Shown: positions 41,640 to 51,517, counted from the stretch's first letter. The stretch: DNA of 64,000 nt from Pirellula sp. (GCA_013822725.1 PNKX01000004.1:186001-250000); one strand, 5' to 3'. Notes: generated by a model from the letters alone, not told the origin. Numbers and translations: made by a program.

Positions 41640-42887
41640 CTAACTTGTCTTCGTTGCTGCCACTAGGAACGCGGGATTCAGCGAGTTGAGCCGCAGACGC
41701 TGCAGCTGATCGGTGCCGCGGGAGACGTTGAGCATCCAGACGTTCACGTCGGAAGTGACGGCGGCGAGGGTCGCCTTCACTTCGTGCAGGCCCTCGATGC
41801 TCGCGACGCTGGCGACTAAGCGGCCGCCAGGTTTGAGCCGTTCGAACGCCAGTTCCGCCAAGCGAGCAATCTCGCGGCCGCTCCCTTCCATGAAGACGGC
41901 GTCGGGATCGGGGAGGTCGGCCCACACTTCGGGAGCACGGCCGACGACGGGGGTGACGTTCTCCGCGGCAAAGCGATCGGCGTTCTCGCGGATCAGGTCA
42001 ACGTCTTCGGCGTCTTGCTCGATCGCGAAGACCTGCCCCGCCGGCGCCAGGAGGGCGGCTTCGACGCTGACCGAACCGCTGCCGGCGCCGACGTCCCAGA
42101 CGATGCTGCGCGGCGAGAGGGCCATCTGGGCAAGCGCCACGGCGCGGACCTCGGCCGGCGTGAGCAAGCCATGCTTCGGTTTCGATTGGATGAACGCTTC
42201 GTCGGGGTTGCCGAAGAGGCTGCGCGTCGCCGCATCGCGCGGCCGATCGGGGACGTCGCCAGAGCGGACGAGGATCATCACGTTGAGTGGATCGAATTTT
42301 TGGCCAGCAATATCGGCGAGCGTGCCGCGGGTGACGCGCTCGTTGCGGGCGCCAAGGTTCTCGCAGACGTAGGCGGTGAAGTAGTCGATCTTCCGCCGAA
42401 CCAAAGCCCGCGCCACGGCGTCGGGGCCGTTCTCGTCGGTGGTGAAGAGCCCGACTTTGTCGGCTGTGCGAATCCGCTCCACCACGGCTTCGAGCGAATG
42501 ATTCGCCAGGTTCGTGAGGTAGGCGTCGTCCCAACTCTCTTTGACCCGTGCGAACGCCAGCTGCATGCTGCTCACGTGCGGCACGATCTCGCAGCGGTCG
42601 ATGCCGACGCGATCGCAGAGGTACCGGGCCAACCCGTAAAAGAGCGGGTCGCCTGAAACCAGCACCGCCACGCGGCCGTGCTCGGCGGCGATGCGATCGG
42701 CGGCCGACTCCACGTCGGCGCCCAACACCAACCGTTCCGTCACATTGCCGGGCACGAGCGCCAACACGCGGTCGTTGCCGACCAGTAGATCGGCTTCGCT
42801 GATAATTCTACGGACGGCTTCGGACGCACCGTCGAGCCCGTCGTCGCCAATACCGATGATCGAAACGTTCGAGCGTGAGGCCGCCAT
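41640..42887 (-). CDS. cobL: Precorrin-6Y / cobalt-precorrin C5,15-methyltransferase (CbiE-CbiT fusion)
   Basis: 415 aa. Residues 1-about 205 are a CbiE-type tetrapyrrole methylase (VSIIGIGDDGLDGASEAV, VAVLVSGDPLFYGLARYL). Residues about 215-415 are a CbiT-type Rossmann methyltransferase with SAM motif WDVGAGSGSVSVEAALLAP and GRAPEVWADLPDPDAVF. The fused enzyme adds methyls at C5 and C15 and decarboxylates the C12 side chain in cobalamin synthesis. No other cob genes and no cobalamin riboswitch are visible nearby. Confidence 0.9.
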   Translation of the reverse strand: MAASRSNVSIIGIGDDGLDGASEAVRRIISEADLLVGNDRVLALVPGNVTERLVLGADVESAADRIAAEHGRVAVLVSGDPLFYGLARYLCDRVGIDRCEIVPHVSSMQLAFARVKESWDDAYLTNLANHSLEAVVERIRTADKVGLFTTDENGPDAVARALVRRKIDYFTAYVCENLGARNERVTRGTLADIAGQKFDPLNVMILVRSGDVPDRPRDAATRSLFGNPDEAFIQSKPKHGLLTPAEVRAVALAQMALSPRSIVWDVGAGSGSVSVEAALLAPAGQVFAIEQDAEDVDLIRENADRFAAENVTPVVGRAPEVWADLPDPDAVFMEGSGREIARLAELAFERLKPGGRLVASVASIEGLHEVKATLAAVTSDVNVWMLNVSRGTDQLQRLRLNSLNPAFLVAATKTS

Positions 42888-42924
42888 GGCAGTGATATCA
42901 ATTCCAATTCTGAATGGAAACGAA

Positions 42925-42965
42925 GTAGGCCGTAGGCGAGGAGAAACCTCTCGCCTACGGCCTAC
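42925..42965. terminator. Perfect 16-bp stem hairpin before cobL start
   Basis: GTAGGCCGTAGGCGAG and its exact reverse complement flank a 9-base loop. It lies between the glgX stop and the cobL ATG, both minus strand, and probably ends the glgX transcript. A second short stem (TAGCCT/AGGCTA) follows. Confidence 0.6.
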
Positions 42966-42986
42966 AGCCTACAACCTATAGCCTGC

Positions 42987-45098
42987 CTAGGCTACATAGC
43001 ACCGTACCGAGTGATGCACCAATTTCACGCGTCCGCCGGCGGGGACTGCGGGGCCGTTCACGCCGGGGTAGACGTCGTTCGGGGCCTCAGCCGCCGTGTC
43101 GACGAACAACCTCCAGGGAAGCCTTCGCACGGCCGCCGGGATGGTGAAATCTTGCGAATCGCCGCCCGCATGGAGCATCAGCATGATGTACCGGGCCGAC
43201 GGGTCGTCGAGACCAGCCGTGCCGAGGACGCATACGAGGCTCTTCTGCTGGGAACTCCAATTCACGCCTTGGCCTTCGGGACCGTACCAGCTGACGTCCG
43301 GAATCTGTCCCTCGCTGGCCGCTTGGCCCGTGAGGAACGACGGTCGCCGGACATTCGGCTGGGCTTTGCGAAAATCAATGATGGCCTGCGTGAACCGGAG
43401 CATCTCCGAGTTCTTCTCGACCAAATTCCAATCGAACCAGCTCGTGGCGTTGTCTTGGCAGTAAGCATTGTTGTTGCCACGTTGGGTTCGCAGCACTTCG
43501 TCGCCGGCGACGATCATGGGCGTCCCTTCGCTCAACAGGAGCGACGCCATCATGTTCTTCGCCTGGCGCCGACGCAGTTCGACGATGTGTTTTCGCCGCG
43601 TCGGACCTTCCACTCCGTAGTTCGCACTGTTGTTGTTGTTCTCTCCGTCCCGGTTGTCCTCTCCGTTGGCCTGATTGTGCTTATGCTCGTAGCTGACTAA
43701 GTCGTTCAGGGGGTAGCCGTCATGTGATGTGATGAAGTTAATGCTGTGATAGGGATGCCGACCGCTCGATTGGTAGAGATCGCTCGAACCTGACAGCCGC
43801 GTGGCCATCGGGCCGATCATCCCTTGGTCGCCGCGCCAAAAGCGGCGAATATCGTCGCGGTAGTGACCGTTCCACTCGGCCCAACGCTTGTCGGCGAAGT
43901 TGCCGACCTGGAACGCCCCGGCGGCGTCCCACGCTTCGGCGATGATCTTCGTATCGGCGAGCATCGGGTCTTCGGCGATCAGCTCGACCATCGGCGGATT
44001 CGGCACGAGTTCGCCGTTCCGATTGCGGCTGAGGATCGACGCCAAATCGAAGCGGAACCCGTCGATGTGGTAGTTGTAGACCCAGTGGCGCAGACAGTGG
44101 AAAATCATCTCGCGGCAGATCGGGTGATTGCCGTTCACCGTGTTGCCGCAACCGGAGTAATTCTTGTAGGTGCCGTCGCCGTTGAGCATGTAATAGACGC
44201 GATTTTCCAGCCCCTTGAAGCTGAGCGTCGGGCCCAGGTGATTTCCCTCAGCGGTGTGATTGAACACCACGTCGAGAATCACTTCGATGCCGGCGGCATG
44301 CAGCGCCCGCACCATTTCCTTGAACTGCCGCACCTGCCCGCCTGGCTCGTTGCCATGCTGGTAGCCGCGATGGGGCGAGAAAAATGCGAGCGAATCGTAA
44401 CCCCAGTAGTTGGGCCGATCGAGCTTACTGCCGAAGACGCCGTTGGTGGGGAACTCGTGAATCGGCATCAACTCGACGGCCGTCACGCCGAGCGATTGCA
44501 GATACGGAATCTTCTCGATGACGCCCTGGTAGGTGCCGGGATGTTCAACCTCGCTCGATGGTCCGCGAGTGAACCCACGGACATGCATCTCGTAGATGAC
44601 CGACTCGGATAGCGGCCGCCGGAGATGGCGGTCGCCTTGCCAATCGAACGTTTCGTCCACGACGACGCACTTCGGCGGACGGATGATCCCGTCTTCGGAG
44701 GTTTGGAACTGCCCCGCCAAGGCCCGCGCGTAAGGATCGATCAATCGCGCGTTCGGATTGAAGCGATGTCCGCGTTCGGGGGCGTAGGGCCCGTCGGCTT
44801 GATAGTGGTAAAGCGCGCCGGCTTCGACGTCGGGAACGTGCAGGCTCCAGATGTCGCCCCAGCGGTCGGTCGTGCGATTGAACTCGACGACGCGGTAAGG
44901 CTCGCGGTCAGTGACGCGCTTATAGAGCAACACCCGCATGGCCGTGGCCGAGCGGCTGTAGACGACGAACTGCACGCCGCCGTCCTGTAGGAGCGCACCG
45001 TAAGGCAGCGGGTAGCGAAACTGCATGAATCGCTGCGCGGCTGGCATGACGGGGGTAAACGACGGCGTGGTGAGCGTGGGGGTCCATTGGGTCAGCAT
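42987..45098 (-). CDS. glgX: Glycogen debranching enzyme GlgX (GH13)
   Basis: 703 aa. The N-terminal CBM48-type domain (RYPLPYGALLQDGGVQFVVY, ALYHYQADGPYAPERGHRF) is followed by the GH13 barrel. The nucleophile Asp is in GFRFDLASIL, the acid Glu in KIIAEAWDAAG, and the transition-state Asp in FITSHDGYPLNDL. The beta-strand 3 motif EVILDVVFNHTAEGN is also present. It hydrolyses alpha-1,6 branches of limit glycogen. The start ATG lacks a strong ribosome binding site. Length fits the family (650-750). Confidence 0.93.
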   Translation of the reverse strand: MLTQWTPTLTTPSFTPVMPAAQRFMQFRYPLPYGALLQDGGVQFVVYSRSATAMRVLLYKRVTDREPYRVVEFNRTTDRWGDIWSLHVPDVEAGALYHYQADGPYAPERGHRFNPNARLIDPYARALAGQFQTSEDGIIRPPKCVVVDETFDWQGDRHLRRPLSESVIYEMHVRGFTRGPSSEVEHPGTYQGVIEKIPYLQSLGVTAVELMPIHEFPTNGVFGSKLDRPNYWGYDSLAFFSPHRGYQHGNEPGGQVRQFKEMVRALHAAGIEVILDVVFNHTAEGNHLGPTLSFKGLENRVYYMLNGDGTYKNYSGCGNTVNGNHPICREMIFHCLRHWVYNYHIDGFRFDLASILSRNRNGELVPNPPMVELIAEDPMLADTKIIAEAWDAAGAFQVGNFADKRWAEWNGHYRDDIRRFWRGDQGMIGPMATRLSGSSDLYQSSGRHPYHSINFITSHDGYPLNDLVSYEHKHNQANGEDNRDGENNNNSANYGVEGPTRRKHIVELRRRQAKNMMASLLLSEGTPMIVAGDEVLRTQRGNNNAYCQDNATSWFDWNLVEKNSEMLRFTQAIIDFRKAQPNVRRPSFLTGQAASEGQIPDVSWYGPEGQGVNWSSQQKSLVCVLGTAGLDDPSARYIMLMLHAGGDSQDFTIPAAVRRLPWRLFVDTAAEAPNDVYPGVNGPAVPAGGRVKLVHHSVRCYVA

Positions 45099-45788
45099 GG
45101 ATCGGGAAGGCTCTCGGGATGACGTTGGCAGGCTTCAGGAGGTGTAGTCCCAGTTGCCGCCGCTGTGCCTTGCTTCCCTGAAGGCGCAGCGCTAGGGCTA
45201 CGCCTCATGCTTCGACTCAATCTCCCGGTAGTCTTGAAAACGCAAATGTGCCGCGGCGCACCTTCGCCCTGCCGCACACGCGCGTCAACCCGTGCCTCCG
45301 CTTCAACATAGCTCAAGCGGAGCAGGTAGGCTGATCGTCGCGGCAGGCTTTGTTTCGCTACGCGGCGCCACTGTCGGATCGCGCCGGCCGCCGTCGCCCG
45401 CTCACCGATAGAACCTGCACAATCGTACCCGGCCCGAGGCAAGTTGCCACCCCTGAGGACCGATCAACCGCAGAGGAGTTGAACCGCCAAGGACGCCAAG
45501 GACGCCAAGGAATACTGGGAATTTGGAACCGCCGATGGACGCGGATAAGAAGAGAGTGGAAACGAACGCACTCAGTGACTGTTCTACATGGCATTTATCA
45601 GCGTTTATCCGCGTCCATCGGCGGTTCCTATTCCTACCCATCTTTCCCTTGGCGTCCTTGGCGTCCTTGGCGGTTTAAAAAAGCAGCGGTAGAGGCTCAG
45701 CACCGTGAGGAAGGCTCCGACCCTCGACGGTCAGCGGTTCGGCCCTTAAAATCGCTCCCTTGCAGCCGTCTTCACGCAAGCAAGTTCA
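45099..45788. other. Intergenic with a nested inverted repeat
   Basis: 690 bases between divergent glgX and purM. No credible gene is seen; it holds the nested repeat at 45485-45674 and must contain both promoters. Confidence 0.5.
45485..45674. repeat. Nested inverted repeat, CGCCAAGGA arms and a 24-bp inner arm
   Basis: Outer arms have three 9-bp units each (45485-45511 and 45646-45672). A perfect 24-bp inner pair (GGAACCGCCGATGGACGCGG, 45525-45548) pairs with 45605-45628. The outer family is shared with 22371-22614, but the inner sequence differs. Confidence 0.88.
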
Positions 45789-46850
45789 ATGGCAAAACTG
45801 ACTTACAAAGACTCGGGCGTCGATCTGGCCACCTACGAGGAGTCGATGTCGCGGCTCCCGCGGCTGATGCGGCGGACGCACTGCCCGCGGGTGTTGCCGT
45901 GGGCCAATGGATTTGCCGGGCTGTTTAAGCTCGACTTCGCTGGCGGGTTGTTCGCGCGGAACTACAAGGAGCCGGTGCTGGTCTCCTGCACCGACGGCGT
46001 CGGCACCAAGCTGAAGGTGGCCCAGCTGCTCGGCCGGCACGACACGGTCGGCATCGACCTCGTGGCGATGTGCGTCAACGACGCGATCTGTTGCGGCGCC
46101 GAGCCTCTCTTCTTTCTCGACTACGTCGCGATGGCGGCGGACGATCCGGGGTTGTTGGAGCAGATCGTCAGCGGCATCAGCCAGGGTTGCCTCGACTGCG
46201 ACGCGGCGCTCGTCGGCGGCGAGACGGCGATCATGCCCGACTTGTACCAACCGGGCGATTACGATCTGGCCGGTTTCTGCGTCGGCATTGTCGAACAGTC
46301 GCGGATGCTCACCGGCGCTAACGCCTCGCCTGGCGACGCGGTGATCGGCATCGCTTCCAGCGGCATCCACTCGAATGGCTACAGCCTCGTGCGGAAAATC
46401 GTACTCGACCACGCCGGGTTGAAAGTAAACGACAAGGTCGACTTCAGCGATCAGACGGTCGGCGACGTGCTGATGACGCCGACGCGGCTCTACACGCGTC
46501 CGGTGCGCGACGTGCTGAACCATTACAAGGTGAAGAGCGTCGTCCATGGCATCGCCCACATCACCGGCGGCGGGCTGCACGAGAATCTCGCCCGCGTGCT
46601 CCCCGACCACGTCGACGCCGAGATCTTCCGCGACAGCTGGCCGATCTTGCCGGTGTTCACTTGGCTGCAGAAGCTCGGCGACGTTGAAGAGGACGAAATG
46701 TTTCGCGTCTTCAACATGGGCATCGGGCTGACGCTCGTGGTGAGCGAGTATTATGCCGAGAGCATCCAGCAGCAGTTGACCAGCCAGGGGTTTGAAAGCT
46801 GGCGGATTGGGCGGATTGTTGAAGGGAGCGGCGAAGGCCGCTGGGCGTAG
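45789..46850 (+). CDS. purM: Phosphoribosylformylglycinamidine cyclo-ligase
   Basis: 353 aa, typical of PurM. The opening [13 protein letters not shown], the core motif [20 protein letters not shown], and [20 protein letters not shown] are diagnostic. Further motifs are [29 protein letters not shown] and the C-terminal [11 protein letters not shown]. It closes the imidazole ring of AIR in purine synthesis. The gene stands alone here, flanked by repeats and a 62-bp palindrome. The ribosome binding site is weak. Confidence 0.95.
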   Translation: MAKLTYKDSGVDLATYEESMSRLPRLMRRTHCPRVLPWANGFAGLFKLDFAGGLFARNYKEPVLVSCTDGVGTKLKVAQLLGRHDTVGIDLVAMCVNDAICCGAEPLFFLDYVAMAADDPGLLEQIVSGISQGCLDCDAALVGGETAIMPDLYQPGDYDLAGFCVGIVEQSRMLTGANASPGDAVIGIASSGIHSNGYSLVRKIVLDHAGLKVNDKVDFSDQTVGDVLMTPTRLYTRPVRDVLNHYKVKSVVHGIAHITGGGLHENLARVLPDHVDAEIFRDSWPILPVFTWLQKLGDVEEDEMFRVFNMGIGLTLVVSEYYAESIQQQLTSQGFESWRIGRIVEGSGEGRWA

Positions 46851-47237
46851 GCAATCTGCTGTTCGCAACCATGCGAGAAGCCTGGCGTCGTTATATCGCC
46901 TCCCCTGCAACGCGTTGCTTGCCGCTCTGTGGTATAGCGGCAACGTTTTCAGGCCTGTAGGGCCGCGCTATGACAGCCTACGGCGAAGCCCTAGGTTTGA
47001 CCCGTAGTAAACGACGTAGCCCTGAAAGGGCGCGCTAGCGCGCCCTTTCAGGGCTACGTCGTTTACTGACCGTGCTTACCCAGGACTTCGTCCTGGGCTT
47101 TCACAGCGCGGCCCGCTGGGCCTGAAGATGGCCGCAAGCCATTGCGATGCAGAGAGGTCTAACCCCTCCACGGCTGCCCATGTGACGGTGCTTTCAACGT
47201 CACGCGTGCACCGCTCCGGCGGGTCGTTGACTCGCGG
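46851..47237. other. Intergenic with long palindrome
   Basis: 387 bases between convergent purM and dsbD. It is dominated by the palindrome at 47006-47067 and other short inverted sequences; no gene is seen. Confidence 0.5.
47006..47067. repeat. Perfect 62-bp palindrome
   Basis: The two 31-base halves are exact reverse complements without a spacer, centred on GCGCGCTAGCGCGC at 47036/47037. It lies between two convergent genes and could form a cruciform or act as a bidirectional terminator. Confidence 0.95.
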
Positions 47238-49124
47238 CTACTTCTTGTCTGACGTCACCGCAGCGGTTTGGGGATCGAGCGACGGGCCGGCTTCGGCGAG
47301 GGCTTCAAGGACTTGCGATTTCGAGAGCAAGTCGGGCAGTACCTGGACCTCGCGGCTGGGGTCGCCGGGGTAAATCGCCAAGAGCGGGATGCTTTGGCTA
47401 TTCAGCTCCAGCAGCGCTCCTTTGATCATGTCGTTCTTGTCGGTCCAATCGGCGACCAAGGTAACGACGTCGTTCTCTTGGACGACTTGCTTCACTTCCT
47501 CGCGGTTGATGGCGAGCTTCAGATTCGTTTTGCAGGTGAGGCACCAGTCGGCGGTGAAGTCGACCATCACCGTCTTACCTTGCGCCCGCGCGACGGCCAG
47601 TGCCTGCGGCGAGTAGGGTTGCCACGGCAGGGCCGACTCACTGGGCGTCAGGAGTTGGAACGAGCCGGTCCCGATCACCGCGGCGATGAGGATGCCGACG
47701 GCCCAGCCGCGGACGCGTTCCGGAGTTTCAGCGTAGATCGGCACGCGGCCAATCGCCCAGCAGCCGAACCAGATGCCGAACAGCAGCGCGAGCGTCGCCA
47801 GGAAGTAATCTTGATTGATGGTCGAGAAGAGGTAGACGACGGTCCCCAACAGTACGAAGCCGAGCAGATGCTTCAGCGTCTCCATCCAGGGGCCGGGCTT
47901 CGGCAACCAACTGACAAGCGAGGGGAACAAGCCGATCAGCAAGTAAGGCAACGACATGCCGACGCCGACCGAACCGAACACTAAAAACGTGACCGCAGCG
48001 GGTTGGCTGATCGTGTACCCAAACACCGGTCCCAGGAACGGCCCGCTGCAGGGAGTGGCGAGCAGCGTCGTGAAGATGCCCATGCAGAAGGCGCCGAAAG
48101 GACCTTCCTCGGCCGAGAGTTTCGAGGCTGTGCTCGACGCAGCGAAACCAGGGATGGGGATTTCCCAGACGCCGAGGAAGCTGAGCGCCATCGAGAAAAC
48201 AAGCGCCGCCATGGCCACCTTGAACCAAGTGAGGGTGTAGAGCTCGCCCCAACCGAAGTTTTGATCGTTCAGGCCGAGTTGCACGCCGGCAGCGAGCGTC
48301 GCCAGGATCATGAATACAGAAAGCAAGCCCGCAACGTAGGCGAGGTTCAAGCCAAGCACTTTCGCACGGCTGCGGCCCCCTTGTTCTGCGAACGATAGAA
48401 CCTTCAGGCCGATCACTGGCAGGACGCACGGCATCAGGTTGAGGATCAAGCCGCCGAGCAGTCCATAGCAGGCGACCTTCCAGAGCGGGATGGCCGACGA
48501 CGAACTTGCGAGGCCCCCTGCTGATGCGGTCGGCGACGCCGCGGGGATTGAGATTCCCTTGCCGACTTTCGCTGTGAACGTTGCTTCAACCGGCGTGCAG
48601 GAATTCGCATCGCAGGCCTGGCCGTCGAGCGTGCCGCGGATCGACGCCTTCGCCGGATCGGTGCTGGCGGCGAATTCAACCGGGGCGTACCAGGTCACTT
48701 CGTCATAGTGCTCGCGGAGCTCTAGCCCCTTCCAGACGACGTTGTCGACGTGCGACTTCGGTTGCTGGATGTGTTGGAATGGCGCCAGCAGCTTCACATC
48801 TTGGCCGGCGTCGAGCTTGATAACAGTCGTGCTGGGCCCGTCGCCGTCGGCGAGCTTCCCTTGATCGATCGCGTAGAGGTGCAGTCCCGGAACGATCTTC
48901 GCCGTGACAAAGAGCATCGCCGGGGCGTCATCCATCGGCGGCGTGAATTCAGAAGTGACGGTGACCTTCTGATCCTTCTTGCCGAATCCCCCCAAACCGC
49001 CGCCCAGCTTGCTTTCGAAGTTGCCGAAGTCGGGAACTTGAGCCGTGGCGAGATGAGCGGCTGCGAGCATCCAAACAGCGGCGGCAGCGAAGCCAGTTCG
49101 GCCGTAACGTCGTGATGAAGCCAT
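47238..49124 (-). CDS. dsbD: DsbD-type thiol:disulfide interchange protein
   Basis: 628 aa in the normal DsbD order. Signal peptide, then a periplasmic DsbD-alpha-like domain (residues about 45-215), then about eight membrane helices (KVACYGLLGGLILNLMPCVL; the membrane cysteines appear in MPCVLPVIG and TPCSGPFLG). A C-terminal thioredoxin domain has the active site DFTADWCLTCKTNL (about residue 540). It moves electrons from cytoplasmic thioredoxin to the periplasm. The start is preceded by TAGGA. It converges with purM. Confidence 0.92.
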   Translation of the reverse strand: MASSRRYGRTGFAAAAVWMLAAAHLATAQVPDFGNFESKLGGGLGGFGKKDQKVTVTSEFTPPMDDAPAMLFVTAKIVPGLHLYAIDQGKLADGDGPSTTVIKLDAGQDVKLLAPFQHIQQPKSHVDNVVWKGLELREHYDEVTWYAPVEFAASTDPAKASIRGTLDGQACDANSCTPVEATFTAKVGKGISIPAASPTASAGGLASSSSAIPLWKVACYGLLGGLILNLMPCVLPVIGLKVLSFAEQGGRSRAKVLGLNLAYVAGLLSVFMILATLAAGVQLGLNDQNFGWGELYTLTWFKVAMAALVFSMALSFLGVWEIPIPGFAASSTASKLSAEEGPFGAFCMGIFTTLLATPCSGPFLGPVFGYTISQPAAVTFLVFGSVGVGMSLPYLLIGLFPSLVSWLPKPGPWMETLKHLLGFVLLGTVVYLFSTINQDYFLATLALLFGIWFGCWAIGRVPIYAETPERVRGWAVGILIAAVIGTGSFQLLTPSESALPWQPYSPQALAVARAQGKTVMVDFTADWCLTCKTNLKLAINREEVKQVVQENDVVTLVADWTDKNDMIKGALLELNSQSIPLLAIYPGDPSREVQVLPDLLSKSQVLEALAEAGPSLDPQTAAVTSDKK

Positions 49125-49483
49125 TCCGTCGAATTCCTAACGATGGGAGGGGGGCGTCCGCGCGCGGAATCCCCGCAAGCTCTGGATGTCAAGATTTTAG
49201 GGTTGGCGGGAAGGCCGAGCAACGGCGATCGCCGGCGGCGAACGGGCCATTCAACAAGTTAGACGCTGCGGTTTGCCGAGCGTTACTGGGGCCAACCGTG
49301 AGTTTGGCGTTCGTCAGAGATAAATATGGCAATACTGGAAGGCTGGACGATCCGTGCGGCGTGTCTCCGGGGTGGCACGCCCTGAGGGTACTCCTGAAGG
49401 GCGTGACGAACCCTTCACTCGGCACTCCACGCCCATCGGATTACCTCTGGGCGTGCCACCCAATCATGGAACTGGCCTTCATG
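49125..49483. other. Intergenic spacer with inverted repeat
   Basis: About 360 bases; apart from the inverted repeat at 49370-49461, nothing is recognised. It contains the dsbD promoter. Confidence 0.4.
49370..49461. repeat. Inverted repeat with 13-bp arms
   Basis: GGGTGGCACGCCC (49370-49382) pairs exactly with 49449-49461. The outer GTGGCAC resembles the ends of the dispersed 78-bp repeats, so it may be a distant member. Confidence 0.7.
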
Positions 49484-50545
49484 CTAGCTTGCCAGCATCC
49501 GCAAGCGGCCGACGAGACGCTCCAGACGGCGGTGGGCCGCGCCGCGGTCGACTTCTTTTCCTAATGCCGAGGGGTCGCGGAAGAGCCAGTGGACCCAGTT
49601 GAACGCTGACAGCAGCGTGCCGCTGGCGTCGAAGTAACGGATGGCCTCAAATTCGACGGGCGACAAGGATCGTTGCCGTTGATAGGCCTCGATGCCGATC
49701 CGCCACCCAGCTTCGTCATCGCCCACGAGACTGCCGAGCAACCGGGCGACGTCCCCTGCCGGCGAATCGACCGCCGCGGCGCCGAAGTCGATCACGCCGG
49801 TCACCTTGTCTTCGGTGAACAACACATGGTCGTGCCAGACGTCGCGGACCACCCATTGCAACGGCAGCGGCTCGTCGCACCAACGGAGCGATTCGTACCA
49901 GAGGCGGCCAAGCGAGCGATGGATGAGTTCCAGCGCCTCGAAGGCGGCCTCGCGTTCGGCTGTCGGCGGCGTCTTCGCGAGATGGTAGTTGAGTTCGGCC
50001 CACTCGGCCGACTTGAGGCCTTCCAGACGGTCGGCCCGTTTCACGAGCGCGGGGGAGCGATCGGTGCGTGCGCGGCCCGCCTGGTCGCCAACCGGATACG
50101 AGGCGGCGGCGAGATGGATCTCCGCGAGGGTGCGCAGCGCTGCCTTCAGCTTTGCTGGACGCGGCGTGAACCAGTAGTCGGCGGCGCCGGGGAGCCAGGG
50201 CGATAAGGTCCACGATTCATCGCGGCCGTTGAGGCCCATCTGCGTCAGAACCACCGACTCTTCGCTCGCCATCAACGGCAACGGGCCGCCGACTGGCAAC
50301 CCGGCGTCGGCCAAATGACGCTGCAGCCAACTAATGCGTTCGATGCCGCGGCCGTTCCCATCCATGGGAGACCAGCGACGGAGGACGTAGATGCGTTCGC
50401 CATGTTCGACCCGCCAGAGCCCAGCGCCGCTGAAGCTGCTCCCCTGGCCGATAGCGCAGAATTGCGCTTGCTCAGGATTAGGCAGCCACAGGCCGACTGT
50501 GTCGATCAGTTGTGTGACGAGCTCTTTCACGTTGAAATCCGGCAT
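49484..50545 (-). CDS. Aminoglycoside phosphotransferase (APH)-like kinase
   Basis: 353 aa from ATG 50545; the frame is open further upstream but overlaps the divergent PII gene, so this start is chosen although its ribosome binding site is weak. The N-lobe is seen around FCAIGQGSSFSGAGLWRVEH and the C-lobe holds the kinase motifs. The catalytic loop is WVVRDVWHDHVLF, where the usual HGD is RDVWHDH. VTGVIDFGAAAVDSPAGDVA carries the metal-binding Asp. Likely a small-molecule kinase of the homoserine kinase/APH fold; resistance is not implied. Confidence 0.8.
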   Translation of the reverse strand: MPDFNVKELVTQLIDTVGLWLPNPEQAQFCAIGQGSSFSGAGLWRVEHGERIYVLRRWSPMDGNGRGIERISWLQRHLADAGLPVGGPLPLMASEESVVLTQMGLNGRDESWTLSPWLPGAADYWFTPRPAKLKAALRTLAEIHLAAASYPVGDQAGRARTDRSPALVKRADRLEGLKSAEWAELNYHLAKTPPTAEREAAFEALELIHRSLGRLWYESLRWCDEPLPLQWVVRDVWHDHVLFTEDKVTGVIDFGAAAVDSPAGDVARLLGSLVGDDEAGWRIGIEAYQRQRSLSPVEFEAIRYFDASGTLLSAFNWVHWLFRDPSALGKEVDRGAAHRRLERLVGRLRMLAS

Positions 50546-50647
50546 GTGGCAGCGTTCAGGCACGGGGCGATCTACTCGAATCGGCCCGCGCAAGGTATGC
50601 TCTATCTTACCCAAAAGGATTGGTTTCTCGTCAGGCGGCGGCCGTTT

Positions 50648-50995
50648 ATGAAGCTCATCATTGCAATCATTCAACCCCCGAAGCTCAAAGCAGTGCAAGA
50701 AGCGCTGCGGCGGATCGGCGTCTCGCGGCTGACCGTCGGCGACGCGATGGGATTTGCTCGCCAGCGCGGGCAAGATGAGACATACCGGGGCGCCGAGTAC
50801 AAGACGAACCTGCTGCGGAAGGTGGCGCTCGAAATCGCCGTGAACGACGACTTCGTCGAGAAGACGATCGAATGTCTGGAGCAGGTGGCCCGTACCGGCG
50901 GCGAGGGGACCATCGGCGACGGCAAGGTCTTTGTGCTGCCGATGGACGAAGCGATTCAGGTGAGCGACGGAGCGCGCGGGCCGGGGGCGATTTAG
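50648..50995 (+). CDS. glnB: Nitrogen regulatory protein P-II
   Basis: 115 aa from ATG 50648, the usual 112 plus 3. The PII fold is clear: MKLIIAIIQPPKLKAVQEAL, the T-loop with the uridylylation tyrosine in TYRGAEYKTN, and the C-terminal GDGKVFVLPMDEAIQVSDG. It senses ATP/ADP and 2-oxoglutarate. The T-loop sequence around YKTNLLRKVALEI is less standard than the enteric one. No amtB or glnA is adjacent; it is divergent from the APH-like gene (102-base gap). Confidence 0.92.
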   Translation: MKLIIAIIQPPKLKAVQEALRRIGVSRLTVGDAMGFARQRGQDETYRGAEYKTNLLRKVALEIAVNDDFVEKTIECLEQVARTGGEGTIGDGKVFVLPMDEAIQVSDGARGPGAI

Positions 50996-51024
50996 ACTCA
51001 GGGACTGCGCGCGAGCCAACACCC

Positions 51025-51097
51025 GTCATTCTGAGCGCAGCGAAGAATCTGGAAGCTCCGTTTGAAGTGCTAGATCCTTCGCTACGCTCAGGATGAC
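51025..51097. repeat. Dispersed inverted repeat GTCATTCTGAGCGCAGCGAA, copy 1
   Basis: Arms of about 26 bases pair imperfectly (CTGAGCGCAGCGAAGAATCT against AGATCCTTCGCTACGCTCAG). The same element occurs at 52948-53019 with perfect outer arms. The end overlaps an alternative start of the next gene. Confidence 0.85.
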
Positions 51098-51107
51098 ATC
51101 TAAGAAC

Positions 51108-51467
51108 ATGCAATTCATCTTATTGAGTTCAGACCTGATGCTGATGTCGGCCGCGCAAGGCGCGGCCGATCGGCATGGCGCGACGCTCGCCGTGATTGGC
51201 GATGCGGTCGGCGTCGCTGAGCGATGCGCCGCGGAACCGATTGAACTCGTCGCGATCGACTTACGAACGCCGGGGCTCGACCTCGGCGGCGTGGTGCGGC
51301 AGGTTCGCAACGCGGCTCCCCAGGCCGTGATCCTCGCCGGCGGGCCGCATGTGCAGCGTGATTCGTTGGCGGCTGCCGTCGCCGCGGGATGCGACGAGGT
51401 GGTGACGCGCGGGCAGTTTGAAGGTCGACTCGATGCGCTGGTCGCGCGGCTCGCGACAGATCAATAG
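51108..51467 (+). CDS. Receiver-like (CheY-fold) protein without clear acidic pocket
   Basis: 119 aa from ATG 51108; the ATG at 51093 lies in the repeat arm and is less likely. The alternating pattern (FILLSSDLMLMSAAQGAADR, LVAIDLRTPGLDLGGVVRQV, AVILAGGPHVQRDSLAAAVA, GCDEVVTRGQF) fits a receiver-like fold. The central Asp aligns in VAIDLRTPG, but the paired acidic residues at the N-terminus appear to be missing (LLSSDLM). It is thus perhaps a pseudo-receiver. Confidence 0.7.
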   Translation: MQFILLSSDLMLMSAAQGAADRHGATLAVIGDAVGVAERCAAEPIELVAIDLRTPGLDLGGVVRQVRNAAPQAVILAGGPHVQRDSLAAAVAAGCDEVVTRGQFEGRLDALVARLATDQ

Positions 51468-51517
51468 TTGAACTCGCACGCTCTGCTCGCAAACTAACGC
51501 TCTGTACGTAAAACTAG

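Noticed and set aside
42888..42986. Cobalamin riboswitch for cobL
   Set aside because: Only a simple hairpin is seen; no B12-box-like sequence.
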